From positions 1,592,486 to 1,656,485 of the forward strand of contig NZ_CP144373.1 in NCBI RefSeq assembly GCF_040450955.1: 64,000 nucleotides of DNA, in the 5' to 3' direction. The notes under the pieces were generated by a model, which worked only from the letters and a program-made list of their open reading frames with translations, did not search any database and was not told the DNA's origin. This document shows positions 10,102 to 21,591 of the stretch, piece after piece. Position 1 is the first letter of the stretch; each line of letters begins with the position of its first letter. The stretch comes from Thermodesulfovibrio sp. 3907-1M. Its GTDB lineage: Bacteria > Nitrospirota > Thermodesulfovibrionia > Thermodesulfovibrionales > Thermodesulfovibrionaceae. The translations under genes were made by a program, and so were the position numbers.

Positions 10102-10254
10102 TTGAGCTGGCAGCTTTATCTTCTCCTGGCGCTTGCACTTCTTGTAATTATGGCATTCAAAATTACCAAGGTTTTAGCAACAATTGTTATTTTATCTGTT
10201 TTAATAGTCTTTGTAGTAGCCTATTTTTCAAAGAAAGGAGGCAGAGGTGGTTAA
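10102..10254 (+). CDS. Small membrane protein (50 residues), function unknown
   Basis: A TTG start at 10102 is preceded by GAGGT at 10091-10095 with six bases between, a good ribosome site. The product has two hydrophobic stretches (LYLLLALALLVIMAF and VLATIVILSVLIVFVVAYF) and a basic tail, KKGGRGG, so it is probably a two-helix inner-membrane protein. It overlaps pgi by 8 bases. I do not recognise a family. It may work with the AtpZ/AtpI-like pair immediately upstream. Confidence 0.6.
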   Translation: MSWQLYLLLALALLVIMAFKITKVLATIVILSVLIVFVVAYFSKKGGRGG

Positions 10255-11569
10255 ATTAGATTTTTCCAATGTTCTATCGGAAGAAATAGGGCATGCAGGA
10301 GTTTCTATTACTGAGATTGAATACTATGCTAAAAAGGCAATCAGTCTGATATCAGAAAAACCGTATAAAGAATTTGATTTTATAGGGCTTTACAGTCAGG
10401 ATTTAACAGCAGTTAAAGAACTTGCTAACAAAGCAAGAGATTATGAATATTTTATTCTTCTTGGAATAGGAGGAAGTGCACTGGGACCCAAGGTTATTCT
10501 TGAAGCTCTGAGTCCCATGCATAATCTCAAGAAAAAACCAAAGATTTTTATATATGACAATGTTGATCCTGTAACCTTTAAAAACATTATTGAAAACATT
10601 GACTTAAGGGGAACTCTCATCAATGTTATTTCAAAATCTGGAGCTACTTCAGAGACTTTAGCCTCCTTTTTGATTTTCTGGAAGATGATAAGAGACAGAA
10701 AGCTTGATGTAAAAGAGCATTTTGTTTTTACCACAGACCCTGAAAAAGGTAATTTAAGAAGGATTGCAGATGAGTACGGCATTCCATGTCTTTTTATTCC
10801 AAAAAATGTTGTTGGAAGATACTCTGTTCTTACACCTGTTGGGCTTTTTTTGCTTGAAGTTATTGGCATTAAAAGTGAGGAAATGCTGGAAGGTGTAAGA
10901 GAAGTTTCAGAAAAGGCTTTAAATAACTCTTTAGAGGAAAATCCAATGGCAGTTGCTGCTTCATCTCTGTATTTGATGGATACAATTAAAGGAAAGAAAA
11001 TTGTCGTTTTTCTTCCCTACTCTGATAGACTTAAAACACTCTCTGAATGGTTCTGTCAACTCTGGGCAGAAAGCCTTGGTAAAGAAGGAAAGGGAACCAC
11101 ACCATATCCATCTCTTGGAAGCACTGATCAGCATTCTCAGCTTCAGCTATGGATGGAGGGACCTGAGGATAAAGTTATCCTTTTTTTGAGCGTTGAAAGA
11201 CATGGCTGTCAGGAAGAGATTCCAGAGGAGTTTCATGACATAGAAGGATTGAGATTTCTTGGAGGACATACCCTTGAGGAGCTTATAAATACCGAGCAAC
11301 TTGCCACAGAAATGGCTTTAACAATAAATAAAAAACCCAATCTTAAAATCATCATTCCCAAGATTAATGCTTACAACATTGGGCAAATCTTTCAGTTCCT
11401 CCAGATAACCACTTCAATGACAGGGCTTCTTTATGGCATAAACCCCTTTAATCAGCCAGGAGTTGAGCTTGGCAAAAGACTCACCTATGGTGCAATGGGC
11501 AGGAGAGGCTTTGAAAGTGAAGGTGAGGAGATTAAAGATTATTTAAAAAGACAGAGATTTATGATTTAG
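10247..11569 (+). CDS. pgi: Glucose-6-phosphate isomerase
   Basis: A 440-residue phosphoglucose isomerase interconverting glucose-6-phosphate and fructose-6-phosphate. Visible signatures are ILLGIGGSALGPKVI, the sugar-phosphate loop ISKSGATSET, and the catalytic segment LGKEGKGTTPYPSLGSTDQHSQLQ. The length fits the shorter form seen in Bacillus and Thermotoga rather than the roughly 550-residue enterobacterial type. GTG start with AAGGAGG upstream, overlapping the 50-residue membrane ORF. It is the last gene of the hemL-initiated chain. Confidence 0.97.
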   Translation: MVKLDFSNVLSEEIGHAGVSITEIEYYAKKAISLISEKPYKEFDFIGLYSQDLTAVKELANKARDYEYFILLGIGGSALGPKVILEALSPMHNLKKKPKIFIYDNVDPVTFKNIIENIDLRGTLINVISKSGATSETLASFLIFWKMIRDRKLDVKEHFVFTTDPEKGNLRRIADEYGIPCLFIPKNVVGRYSVLTPVGLFLLEVIGIKSEEMLEGVREVSEKALNNSLEENPMAVAASSLYLMDTIKGKKIVVFLPYSDRLKTLSEWFCQLWAESLGKEGKGTTPYPSLGSTDQHSQLQLWMEGPEDKVILFLSVERHGCQEEIPEEFHDIEGLRFLGGHTLEELINTEQLATEMALTINKKPNLKIIIPKINAYNIGQIFQFLQITTSMTGLLYGINPFNQPGVELGKRLTYGAMGRRGFESEGEEIKDYLKRQRFMI

Positions 11570-11614
11570 TTTCCCGAACAACTGTTTTAATCTTACATTA
11601 AACCCCTACACCCT

Positions 11615-11715
11615 CACGAACTCAGGTGTGAGAGACATTGCTGAGTTTATCCTGAGCGTAGCTGAAGGGCTCGGAACAGCTTATCCGGGAATGACAGAAT
11701 AATGTATCATTTCAT
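11615..11715. repeat. Degenerate intergenic repeat, copy B
   Basis: Non-coding stretch between pgi and tgt containing TCCTGAGCGTAGCTGAAGGG, then CCGGGAATGACAGAATAATG and ATGTATCATTT. It resembles the widespread intergenic repeat type with GAGCGxAGCGAAGG cores and shares its ATGATACATT end, inverted, with copy A at 7452. A weak hairpin CTCAC...GTGAG near 11619-11635 may help terminate pgi transcription. Confidence 0.4.
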
Positions 11716-11775
11716 TTTTATAAATAAAAGATGCCGATTCGGAAAATGATTAAGAGGGTTTGTTAAAATATTTAA

Positions 11776-13735
<1,960 letters not shown>

Positions 13736-13772
13736 AGTTTATTATGAAATATTTTTGATAGAAAACTTAACC

Positions 13773-13821
13773 TATCGGCAATTTCATGAAATTTGCAATA
13801 TTGTGCAAACTCTATTAAAAT
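13773..13821 (+). promoter_or_regulatory. Promoter/operator region of the c-heme kinase gene
   Basis: TTGCAA, 17-bp spacer, TAAAAT (13816-13821) form a promoter 8 bases from the ATG at 13830. Just upstream lies TATCGGCAAT (13773-13782) leading into the near-palindrome GCAATTTCATGAAATTTGC, a plausible operator. The core CTTCATGAAA also occurs at 3441 before the sensory lipoprotein gene. Confidence 0.5.
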
Positions 13822-13829
13822 TTAAAATA

Positions 13830-15764
13830 ATGAAGCTTAAAAATCTCTCACTGAATACAAAATTCACTCTTTCAATCAGTTTGATAATCTTTGCTTTCTG
13901 TGTAATATTTTCTTTTCTTATTTATTATCACCTTAAGCAAAAAGTAATAGAGGATGCAAATGAAAAGACAAGAATAATCATTACTCAGATTGATGCACTG
14001 GGCAATTATGTTAAAGAAGAACTAAGACCTGCTATTTTTAAACTTCTTCACGAAACAGGAAAAAAAGATGAATTTATCGTTGAGGGAATGTCAACAACTC
14101 ATGTGAGACTGAGTGTAATGAAAAGATTTAATAATAAGATAGGAAATTATACTTATAAAAGAGTTTCTCTTGAGCCCATAAATCCATTGCATAAAGCTGA
14201 TGCGCTGCACGCTAAACTGATTGATTATTTTCAGAGAAATCCAGATAAGGAGTCCTGGAGCGGAATTGTGAAATCAGAGTCCCAGGAACTTCTTATAATG
14301 GCAAAACCTATTGTAGTTGAAAAAGGATGCTTAATCTGTCATGGAAAGATTAAAGATGCACCTAAGGCTTTGCTTAAGATGTTTCCTCGGGAGCAGGATT
14401 TTAAATGGAAAGAGGGAGAAATAATGGGAGTGGAGTCAGTATCTCTTCCAATTGCATCAACATTGGGTGAAATAAAAGGTGTTGCCATCTCTACATTTCT
14501 TTTCGGCGTGGTTTCTTTAATCTTCCTTTTTGTTGCCCTTCAGGGTGCTTTCTGGAGCTTTGTAATTAAACCTTTGAAAAGATTAAGCTCCCTATTCAGA
14601 GGAATTGTCAACGGCACAGAGCCTCTTAATCAAACAATTGAGGCAAAAACAAAGGATGAGATTGGTGAGCTAATTTTTTCATTTAATCAGATGTCAAAAT
14701 ATTTATTTGAGGCTCAGGAAGCCACTAAAAAATACGCTGAAACTCTTCAGACGATATTTGAGGGTATAACAGACCCACTTGCTCTCGTTAATCCGGATTG
14801 CACAGTGGAGATGACTAATCATGCTTACAGAACATGGATGATAGAAGGAAGAGCTGCTGTATTTAATGAAAGATGTGATCCTGAAAGAGTTGATCCAGAT
14901 AAATTCTGTCCTGTTCACTTTCTTAAGAAGGTAATAGACACGAAAAAACCGTTTTCAGAATACTGGGAAGGCGAGGATCAAAAACACTATTTTATCCATC
15001 TTTATCCAATTTTTGATGATAAAGGAAATGTGATAAAATTGGTTCATTATGTCAAGGATATTACAGAAAAAAGAAAGATTGAGGAGCAGATGAGAATTAC
15101 TGAAAAACTTGCAGCAATCGGGCAGCTTTCAGCAGGATTAGCCCATGAAATCAATAATCCTCTTGGAGGAATCAAACTTTGTTTCAATAATTTGATAAGC
15201 ACAGAGATGGATGAAGAGACAAAAAACAGACACATTGAGGTAATAAATCAAGGGCTCACAAAGATTCAGGAAATAATAAAACAACTCCTTGATTTTTCAA
15301 AGCAGAGTGAGCTTGTAATTTCACTGGTTTCTGTTAACAGCCTTGTAGAAAATGTCTTAAAATTAACGGATTATTTAATATCAAAAAAGGGAATAAAAGT
15401 TATAAAAAAGCTTTCTGCAGATGTCCCAGAAATCATGGTTGACTCAAATAAAATAGAACAGGTATTTTTAAATATTGTTCTTAATGCTATTCAGGCAATG
15501 GATGGTAAAGAAGGAACTTTAACTGTACAGAGTTATTTAAAAAATGGCTACTGTTACATCTCTTTCACGGATACAGGTCCTGGAATTCCTGATGAAATCT
15601 TTCCGAAAATTTTTGATCCTTTCTTTACCACAAAGCCTGTTGGTGAAGGAACAGGACTTGGTCTTTCAGTAAGTAAATCTATTGTAGAGCAACACAATGG
15701 AAGAATTCTCGTTGAAACCTCTAATAGAGGTAGCACTTTTACAGTAGAGTTACCGGTAAAATGA
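13830..15764 (+). CDS. Sensor histidine kinase with c-heme (DUF3365/Tll0287-like) periplasmic domain
   Basis: A 644-residue membrane kinase. TM1 at about 12-34, a periplasmic domain of the DUF3365 type with a haem-attachment motif CLICH (Cys167, Cys170, His171), TM2 at about 220-245, HAMP, a PAS-like domain (about 295-410), then the kinase core with His439 in [12 protein letters not shown] and ATPase motifs [19 protein letters not shown] and GTGLGLSVS. Covalent haem suggests redox or gas sensing at the cell surface. The frame is open from 13692, but the ATG at 13830 is chosen because the upstream codons overlap the divergent gene and the promoter. It overlaps the NtrC-type regulator by 4 bases, its certain partner. 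Confidence 0.9.
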   Translation: MKLKNLSLNTKFTLSISLIIFAFCVIFSFLIYYHLKQKVIEDANEKTRIIITQIDALGNYVKEELRPAIFKLLHETGKKDEFIVEGMSTTHVRLSVMKRFNNKIGNYTYKRVSLEPINPLHKADALHAKLIDYFQRNPDKESWSGIVKSESQELLIMAKPIVVEKGCLICHGKIKDAPKALLKMFPREQDFKWKEGEIMGVESVSLPIASTLGEIKGVAISTFLFGVVSLIFLFVALQGAFWSFVIKPLKRLSSLFRGIVNGTEPLNQTIEAKTKDEIGELIFSFNQMSKYLFEAQEATKKYAETLQTIFEGITDPLALVNPDCTVEMTNHAYRTWMIEGRAAVFNERCDPERVDPDKFCPVHFLKKVIDTKKPFSEYWEGEDQKHYFIHLYPIFDDKGNVIKLVHYVKDITEKRKIEEQMRITEKLAAIGQLSAGLAHEINNPLGGIKLCFNNLISTEMDEETKNRHIEVINQGLTKIQEIIKQLLDFSKQSELVISLVSVNSLVENVLKLTDYLISKKGIKVIKKLSADVPEIMVDSNKIEQVFLNIVLNAIQAMDGKEGTLTVQSYLKNGYCYISFTDTGPGIPDEIFPKIFDPFFTTKPVGEGTGLGLSVSKSIVEQHNGRILVETSNRGSTFTVELPVK

Positions 15765-17170
15765 AAGAAAAGATTCTCATAATTGAAGATGATCCTGCAA
15801 TGAATCTCGGTATGAATCATTTTCTTAGATCCTGTGGATATGAAGTAAAATCCTGCGAAGATGGCAAAAAAGCTCTTTTTATACTTGATTCAGAGAGATT
15901 TGACATTGCCATAGTTGATCTTAAACTTCCGGGAGTGGATGGTCTCACTATACTTAAAGAAATAAAAAATAGAACTCCCCAAACAGGAGTAATAATCATA
16001 ACCGCTTTTGCTGAGGTAAAAACTGCTGTTCAGGCAATAAAAGATGGTGCATTTGATTACATTGCAAAACCATTCACAAATGAAGAACTTTTTTTAGTAA
16101 TAGAAAGATTTTTAAAGTTTCGTGACCTTGAAAAGGAAGTAAAACAACTTACTGAGCTTGTCAAAAGAAAAGAAGGATTTGAAGAGATAGTTTGTAACAG
16201 TTCTGCTATGAAAGAAATTCTTGATAAGATTGAGGCAGTGGCAAAAACTGATGTGCCTGTTTTAATTCAGGGTGAAAGTGGAACTGGAAAAGAACTCATA
16301 GCAGATGCAATCCAGAGAAGAAGTTTAAGAAAAGATAAACCCTATATCAAAATAAACTGTGCTGCCATTCCTGAAACTCTTTTTGAATCAGAGCTCTTTG
16401 GATATGAAAAAGGTGCTTTTACAGGAGCCACAGAGAGAAAATCTGGCAAATTTGAGCTTGCAAACGGAGGCACCATATTTTTTGATGAAATTGGCGATAT
16501 GCCGATGCCGCTACAGGCAAAGCTCCTGAGAGTCATTGAAGATGGAACTGTATATCCTCTTGGAGGCAAAGAACCAATAAAGATTAATGTTAGATGCATC
16601 TATGCAACAAGCAAGAATCTTAAAGAATTGATAAAAAATGAAAAATTCAGAGAAGATCTCTTTTACAGAATAAATGTCATTCCTGTGGTAATACCACCTT
16701 TAAGAGAAAGAAAAGAAGATATTTCAGCACTCATTGAACATTTTCTTAAAATTTTCTCAGAAAAATATGGTAAAAAGAATATCACCATCTCTCCTTCAGC
16801 CTATGAAGCTTTACTAAGTTATGATTATCCCGGAAATGTGAGAGAGTTAAAGCACGCCATTGAGAGAGCTGTGCTTCTTTCAAAGGACGGCATAATTGAT
16901 ATTAAACATCTTCCAGAAGAGTTCTCACCAATGGGATCACTTCAAAAACAGTGTCTTATAAGTAATTTTTCTCTTAAAGAGTGTCTTGAAAACTTTGAAA
17001 GAAATTTGATAATAAAAGCTCTTGAGGAATGCGGATGGAAAAAAGCTGAAGCAGCAAAAAAACTCGGAATAAGCAGAAAAGCCTTATGGGAAAAAATTAA
17101 GTTTTACAGAATTGGACAACCTTTACAAAATAACGGAGGGGGAGGGATTCGAACCCCCGGTAGGGTGTAA
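15761..17170 (+). CDS. NtrC-family response regulator (receiver-AAA+-HTH)
   Basis: A 469-residue sigma-54 activator. Receiver domain at 1-120 with phosphorylation site Asp53 and switch lysine in AKPFT; AAA+ domain with [14 protein letters not shown] and [10 protein letters not shown]-terminal Fis-type [23 protein letters not shown]. It pairs with the c-heme kinase upstream and so would turn on sigma-54 promoters in response to a redox-type signal. Odd point: no stop codon follows the HTH, and the frame runs 37 bases into the antisense of tRNA-Ser, adding the tail [11 protein letters not shown]. The authentic C-terminus may therefore be encoded by tRNA-complementary DNA. Confidence 0.93.
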   Translation: MKEKILIIEDDPAMNLGMNHFLRSCGYEVKSCEDGKKALFILDSERFDIAIVDLKLPGVDGLTILKEIKNRTPQTGVIIITAFAEVKTAVQAIKDGAFDYIAKPFTNEELFLVIERFLKFRDLEKEVKQLTELVKRKEGFEEIVCNSSAMKEILDKIEAVAKTDVPVLIQGESGTGKELIADAIQRRSLRKDKPYIKINCAAIPETLFESELFGYEKGAFTGATERKSGKFELANGGTIFFDEIGDMPMPLQAKLLRVIEDGTVYPLGGKEPIKINVRCIYATSKNLKELIKNEKFREDLFYRINVIPVVIPPLRERKEDISALIEHFLKIFSEKYGKKNITISPSAYEALLSYDYPGNVRELKHAIERAVLLSKDGIIDIKHLPEEFSPMGSLQKQCLISNFSLKECLENFERNLIIKALEECGWKKAEAAKKLGISRKALWEKIKFYRIGQPLQNNGGGGIRTPGRV

Positions 17171-17221
17171 CCCTACAGCGGTTTTCAAGACCGCCGCCTT
17201 AATCCACTCGGCCACCCCTCC
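17134..17221 (-). tRNA. tRNA-Ser (UGA anticodon)
   Basis: An 88-base class II tRNA read on the minus strand. Acceptor GGAGGGG pairs with CCCCTCC, the D arm contains GGCCGAGTGG, the anticodon stem GCGGT/ACCGC encloses CTTGAAA (anticodon TGA), there is a long variable arm, and the T arm has GGTTCGAATCC. The 3' CCA is not encoded. The last 37 bases on its 3' side lie opposite the end of the NtrC-type regulator gene. Confidence 0.97.
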
Positions 17222-17241
17222 AGATTTTTTATTATAACAAA

Positions 17242-18471
17242 TTACTCATACCTCAATGCATCAATGGGATTAAGCATGGAAGCTTTATAGGCAGGATAAA
17301 ATCCAAAGAAAATGCCTACAAAGGCTGAAAAAGAAAAGGCTATTAAAGCTGAAAAAGGTGAAATACTTACCGGCCATTTCATTAAATCAGAAACAATTAA
17401 AGAGCCTGCAATTCCTGAAAGAAGTCCAAAAACTCCTCCTATCATTGTCAAAAAGACAGATTCAATTAGAAATTGCATTCTTATGTCTTTTGGCTTTGCT
17501 CCCACTGCCATTCTTATTCCGATTTCCCTTGTTCTTTCAGTAACTGAAACAAGCATTATGTTCATTATTCCAATTCCGCCTACAACTAAGGATACAGAGG
17601 CAATTGCACCAAGAAGAATTGACATGGTTCTGGTTGACTCTTCTGCTGTTTTAAGCATCTGTGTGAGATCCATAACTGTAAAATCATCTTCCTGAGCCTG
17701 TCCGATTCTATGCCTTTGTCTTAAGAGGGCTTTAATCTCCTCTGTTGCCAGAGGGATTGACTCTAAAGACTGAGCTTTTGCGTAGATTAATCTTACTCTA
17801 CCTGGCAGAATGTTACCAAAAAGCGTTCTCTGTGCTGTTGTAATGGGAACATATATTATGTCGTCCTGATCCTGTCCTGTAAGGGACTGTCCTTTTTTAT
17901 CAAGAACTCCAACAACTTCAAAGGGTATTTTTTTTATTCTTATTAACTTTCCAATGGGCTCAAGATCACCAAAAAGTTTTTCACTGACAGTCTGCCCTAT
18001 CACTGCCACTTTTGTCCCACTTCTTACATCTTGTTCTGTTATAAATCTTCCCGAGACAATTTCCCATTCTCTGACAGCAGCCATCTCAGAAGTTGTTCCA
18101 AGCACAGCTGTTGACCAGTTCTGATTTCCAAATACAACCTGTGCTGTGCCAGATATTACAGGCGCTACCCGAGAAACATGAGAACACTCTTTTGCTATAG
18201 CCTCAGCATCTGCCATTGTAAGGGTTTGCTGCGTTCCTGCACCCATTCTTATACCACCCTGTGTTGTTGCTCCCGGAAGAATAAGAATTAAATTGCTTCC
18301 TATACTTGAAATCTGAGCTGAAATTTTTTCGCTTGCACCCTGACCGATTGCAATCATTGTAACAACTGCACCAACACCTATGATAATTCCAAGTATGGCA
18401 AGGAAAGAACGCATTGCATTAGCTATAAGGGAACGGACTGCAATGTTAATTATTGATGAAATAGCTATCAT
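17242..18471 (-). CDS. MacB-type ABC transporter permease
   Basis: A 409-residue permease of the MacB/FtsX fold: one TM helix near 20-45, a large periplasmic domain (about 50-280), then three TM helices at 285-400 with [28 protein letters not shown], the family's coupling helix. Unlike E. coli MacB, the ATPase is a separate gene, which overlaps this start by 4 bases. With the MacA-like adaptor and TolC proteins upstream it forms a tripartite exporter driving substrates across the outer membrane. It is the last gene in the seven-gene operon. Confidence 0.92.
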   Translation of the reverse strand: MIAISSIINIAVRSLIANAMRSFLAILGIIIGVGAVVTMIAIGQGASEKISAQISSIGSNLILILPGATTQGGIRMGAGTQQTLTMADAEAIAKECSHVSRVAPVISGTAQVVFGNQNWSTAVLGTTSEMAAVREWEIVSGRFITEQDVRSGTKVAVIGQTVSEKLFGDLEPIGKLIRIKKIPFEVVGVLDKKGQSLTGQDQDDIIYVPITTAQRTLFGNILPGRVRLIYAKAQSLESIPLATEEIKALLRQRHRIGQAQEDDFTVMDLTQMLKTAEESTRTMSILLGAIASVSLVVGGIGIMNIMLVSVTERTREIGIRMAVGAKPKDIRMQFLIESVFLTMIGGVFGLLSGIAGSLIVSDLMKWPVSISPFSALIAFSFSAFVGIFFGFYPAYKASMLNPIDALRYE

Positions 18472-19151
18472 GACTTTGTATCACTTATAATTTTACCATC
18501 AAGAAATCTTATCTGTCTTTTCCCAAAAGCTGCTATGTCTGGCTCATGGGTAACAATGATAGTTGTAAGATTCTGTTCTTCATTAAGTCTTTTGAAAATC
18601 TCCATTATCTCCATGCTTGCCTTAGAATCAAGATTTCCTGTTGGTTCATCAGCAAGTATTATTGAGGGATTATTCACAAGTGCACGGGCAATTGCAACTC
18701 TCTGTTGCTGTCCTCCACTTAGCTGTCTTGGATAATGATTTGCTCTCTCTTTAAGTCCAACCCAGGAAAGAGTCTCAACTGCTCTTTCTTTTCTTTCTTT
18801 TGCAGGAACTCCTGCATAAATAAGCGGAAGTTCAACATTTTCCAGTGCTGTAGCTCTTGAAAGAAGATTGAATTGTTGAAAAACAAAGCCTATTTTTTTA
18901 TTTCTTATCTCTGCAAGCTCGTTTACATCCATTGTGGAAACATCTACTTCTTCAAGATAATATTTTCCGCTGGTTGGAGTATCAAGGCATCCAACGATGT
19001 TCATAAATGTTGATTTTCCAGAGCCACTTGGTCCCATGATGCAGACAAATTCTCCTTTTTCAATGAGCACGGAGATTCCGTTAAGAACAACCAGCTGCTG
19101 TTCTCCAATTTTGTAAATCTTCGTTACATTTTCAAGTTTTATAACTGGCAT
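18468..19151 (-). CDS. MacB/LolD-type ABC transporter ATPase
   Basis: A 227-residue ATPase with Walker [10 protein letters not shown] loop FVFQQFNLL, signature LSGGQQQR, Walker [14 protein letters not shown] and H-loop VTHEP, typical of the LolD/MacB/FtsE group. It energises the permease encoded by the next gene, overlapping its start by 4 bases. It lies two bases after the MacA-like gene, so the pump, adaptor and channel are co-transcribed. The substrate is unknown; antibiotics, peptides or lipids are handled by relatives. Confidence 0.95.
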   Translation of the reverse strand: MPVIKLENVTKIYKIGEQQLVVLNGISVLIEKGEFVCIMGPSGSGKSTFMNIVGCLDTPTSGKYYLEEVDVSTMDVNELAEIRNKKIGFVFQQFNLLSRATALENVELPLIYAGVPAKERKERAVETLSWVGLKERANHYPRQLSGGQQQRVAIARALVNNPSIILADEPTGNLDSKASMEIMEIFKRLNEEQNLTTIIVTHEPDIAAFGKRQIRFLDGKIISDTKS

Positions 19152-19153
19152 AT

Positions 19154-20323
19154 TTAAAATCTTGGCGGAGGATGTCCTGTTGTGGTAGTAGATGTTTTTT
19201 TGCCAGTTTGAATCTCAACAATCACATCATCGCCTTCTTTTACATTTCCTTCCAGAACTTCACTCCATTCACCATCACTTATTCCTGTTTTTATTTTAAC
19301 TCTTACAGGTTTTCCTCCTCTTAAAACCCATACTCCCTGCTCTTTTGAAGGAGCTGTATTAGGCATTCTGAATCTTAAAGCAGCATTTGGAATTTTGAGA
19401 ACATTTTTCTTTTCCTGGGTAACAAAAGTAACATTAGCAGTCATACCTGGTTTAAGAAGCAGATGAGAGTTATCCACTGCTATTACAACATCATAGGTTA
19501 CGACATTCTGGGTAACTGTAGGAGAAAGCCTTATTTGAGCTACAACTCCTTTAAACTTTCTATCAGGATAGGCATCTACTGTAAAAGTTGCCTCCATTGC
19601 ATTTTTGATTTTTGATATATCTGCTTCATCCACATTTGTATCAACCTGCATTTTTGTAAGGTCAGGAGCTATTGTGAAAAGTGTCGGAGTTTGAAAGCTT
19701 GCTGCCACTGTCTGACCAACCTCAACATTTTTTGCAATAACAACACCATTAACAGGTGAGACTATTCTTGTATATCCGAGATTTGTTTTTGCCTGTTTGA
19801 GTCCTGCTTGAGCTTTTTTAACCTGTGCAAGAGCAATTTCATACTGAGCTCTGGCAGTATTATACGCTGTCTCGGCATCATCAAGCTCGCTGCGAGCAAT
19901 GAGGTCACGCTTCCATAGCTCCTGTTTTCTTTTAAAAGTTCTTTCTGCATCTTTCAATGTAACATCAGCCTTGAAAAGATTTGACTTTGCATTGTAAAGG
20001 TCTGCTTCAGCCTGTTTCAGATCATTTTCAAAAGGAGTTGGATCAATCTGAGCAATAAGCTGTCCCTTTTTAACAATAGAGTTATAATCAGCATAGAGGG
20101 CTACAATTGTTCCAGAGACCCTTGTTCCAACAAGAATCGTTGTTACAGGATTTACAGTTCCTGTAGCAGTCACTGTCTGAACAATGTCTCCTCTCTGAAC
20201 TTTAACAGTTTTAAACTCTGTTTTCTTTGAACCTGACAGAAGCATGACTAAAACAATTCCTACAATAATTAAAAATGCTACTGAAACCAATGCTATTTTT
20301 TTCTTTTTTTTCATTCCAACCAT
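19154..20323 (-). CDS. MacA-like periplasmic adaptor (membrane fusion protein)
   Basis: A 389-residue RND/ABC-type adaptor. One N-terminal anchor helix ([15 protein letters not shown]), a barrel-sandwich/lipoyl half ([20 protein letters not shown]), a helical hairpin rich in Ala/Lys/Glu (about 100-180) that contacts TolC, the second lipoyl half ([20 protein letters not shown]) and a beta-barrel. It bridges the MacB-like permease to an outer-membrane channel. Its start overlaps the upstream TolC gene by 13 bases. M1 or M4 could be the start. Confidence 0.93.
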   Translation of the reverse strand: MVGMKKKKKIALVSVAFLIIVGIVLVMLLSGSKKTEFKTVKVQRGDIVQTVTATGTVNPVTTILVGTRVSGTIVALYADYNSIVKKGQLIAQIDPTPFENDLKQAEADLYNAKSNLFKADVTLKDAERTFKRKQELWKRDLIARSELDDAETAYNTARAQYEIALAQVKKAQAGLKQAKTNLGYTRIVSPVNGVVIAKNVEVGQTVAASFQTPTLFTIAPDLTKMQVDTNVDEADISKIKNAMEATFTVDAYPDRKFKGVVAQIRLSPTVTQNVVTYDVVIAVDNSHLLLKPGMTANVTFVTQEKKNVLKIPNAALRFRMPNTAPSKEQGVWVLRGGKPVRVKIKTGISDGEWSEVLEGNVKEGDDVIVEIQTGKKTSTTTTGHPPPRF

Positions 20324-21591
20324 CCCACTGTTTTTTGTATTTGTGCATAGGTTACATTATAGTCATAGATTGCCTGCCAGTATTGAGTATTCGTCTGTTC
20401 ATAAAGAACTATGGCATCAACAACTTCTATTGAGCTTCCTATGCCGACTTCATATCTTCCCATTGCAAGATCAAGATTTTCTTTTGCCTGTTTTAAAGTA
20501 CTCTTAAGAGTCTCTATTTTCTGTGAAGCTTCTTTAAGCTGAGCAAAGAGATTTTTTATCTGCGATGTAATCTGCTGTTTTAAAGAGTCTTCCTTGTATG
20601 AATAGTATGCTGTATCTGCTTTTGCCTCAGCAAGTTTATATTTTGTTGACCATCCACTGAAAAGTGGAAGAGACATCTGCAAAAGGACTGTCCATTTTTT
20701 ATTGAGAGGGAATTCTTCATTGATGTATCCATAATTTGCTGAACCTGTAAAAAGAGGGAAATATTCCTTTTTTATCAGTTCCTCTGTGGAAATTGAAGCC
20801 TGTTTATTAAACTTTATTGCCTGAAGTTGAGGATTTCTTTCAATGGCTATTTGAATAGCCTCATTTTCATCAAGCTTTCTCACAACATAGTCTTCTTCTT
20901 TAATGTCAAAGTCTGGCATATCCACTGTTCCCATTGCCACTTTAAGATTTAAAAATGCTTGAGAAAGCTGTTTTTCAGCTGTGATTAAATTGAGTTTTGC
21001 ATTGCTTAGTTCAACCTCTGCTTTTGTTACTTCAATTTTTGGCTTAAGTCCAACTTCATAAAATCCTGTTGCAAGGTCAAGATGTCTTTGCGCCTGCCTG
21101 AGCACTTCCTGAGCTGTCTCCTTTTGTTTTTTTGCCTTGAGCACACTGTAATAAGCTTCTTTAACATTATAAATCGTTTGTAAAACAGCGTCTCTGTCTT
21201 GCCACTCTGTTGCTCTGTATAACTGCTTCTGAATCTCTACCTGTTTAGAAGTCTTTCCAAAATCAAAAATAGTTTGAGTGAGACTCACCTGAGCTGAATA
21301 CTGTTTTGAGTATTCTTCAGAAATTCTGTTTTCCAGATAACTCCTTTGATATCCAAGGGATAAATCTATTTGAGGGAAATAGCCTGAGCGAGCCTCTCCA
21401 ATTTTAAAAAAACTTTTGTTAACAGTAGCCTTAGATGCAAGAATCTCAGGATTTTTCTTTAATGCTATATTAATACAGTCCTGAAGGCTGTAAACAGGCT
21501 GAAGACTTAAGGCTGAAGGCTGAATGCTGAATGCTGAATGCTGAAGACTGAGAAAGACAAACAAGGATAATAATAAAACTCTAAATATCAT
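20311..21591 (-). CDS. TolC-family outer-membrane efflux protein (second copy)
   Basis: A 426-residue TolC-like channel with two internal repeats of long helices, each containing a motif such as LATGFYEVGLKPKIEVTKAEVEL and LAMGRYEVGIGSSIEVVDAI. The N-terminal signal region is odd: residues about 16-34 (LQHSAFSIQPSALSLQP) are encoded by seven-base tandem repeats, so repeat slippage would shift the frame. The start overlaps the HlyD-type adaptor stop by 4 bases. It is adjacent to the MacA-like gene and is the likeliest exit duct for the MacAB-type pump. Confidence 0.9.
   Translation of the reverse strand: MIFRVLLLSLFVFLSLQHSAFSIQPSALSLQPVYSLQDCINIALKKNPEILASKATVNKSFFKIGEARSGYFPQIDLSLGYQRSYLENRISEEYSKQYSAQVSLTQTIFDFGKTSKQVEIQKQLYRATEWQDRDAVLQTIYNVKEAYYSVLKAKKQKETAQEVLRQAQRHLDLATGFYEVGLKPKIEVTKAEVELSNAKLNLITAEKQLSQAFLNLKVAMGTVDMPDFDIKEEDYVVRKLDENEAIQIAIERNPQLQAIKFNKQASISTEELIKKEYFPLFTGSANYGYINEEFPLNKKWTVLLQMSLPLFSGWSTKYKLAEAKADTAYYSYKEDSLKQQITSQIKNLFAQLKEASQKIETLKSTLKQAKENLDLAMGRYEVGIGSSIEVVDAIVLYEQTNTQYWQAIYDYNVTYAQIQKTVGWLE
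21497..21552 (-). repeat. Tandem heptanucleotide repeats inside the tolC-like signal region
   Basis: On the minus strand there are seven or so copies of a seven-base unit, TTCAGCA or TTCAGCC, with one variant TTAAGTC. They lie within codons 14-34 of the second TolC-like gene. Seven is not a multiple of three, so gain or loss of one unit would switch the frame. Confidence 0.8.

Noticed and set aside
10441-10869. 142-codon minus-strand ORF in pgi
   Set aside because: It lies fully antisense to conserved pgi motifs with no ribosome site and no recognisable domain.
21497-21552. CRISPR array
   Set aside because: The repeat unit is only seven bases with no spacers, and it lies within a coding sequence.
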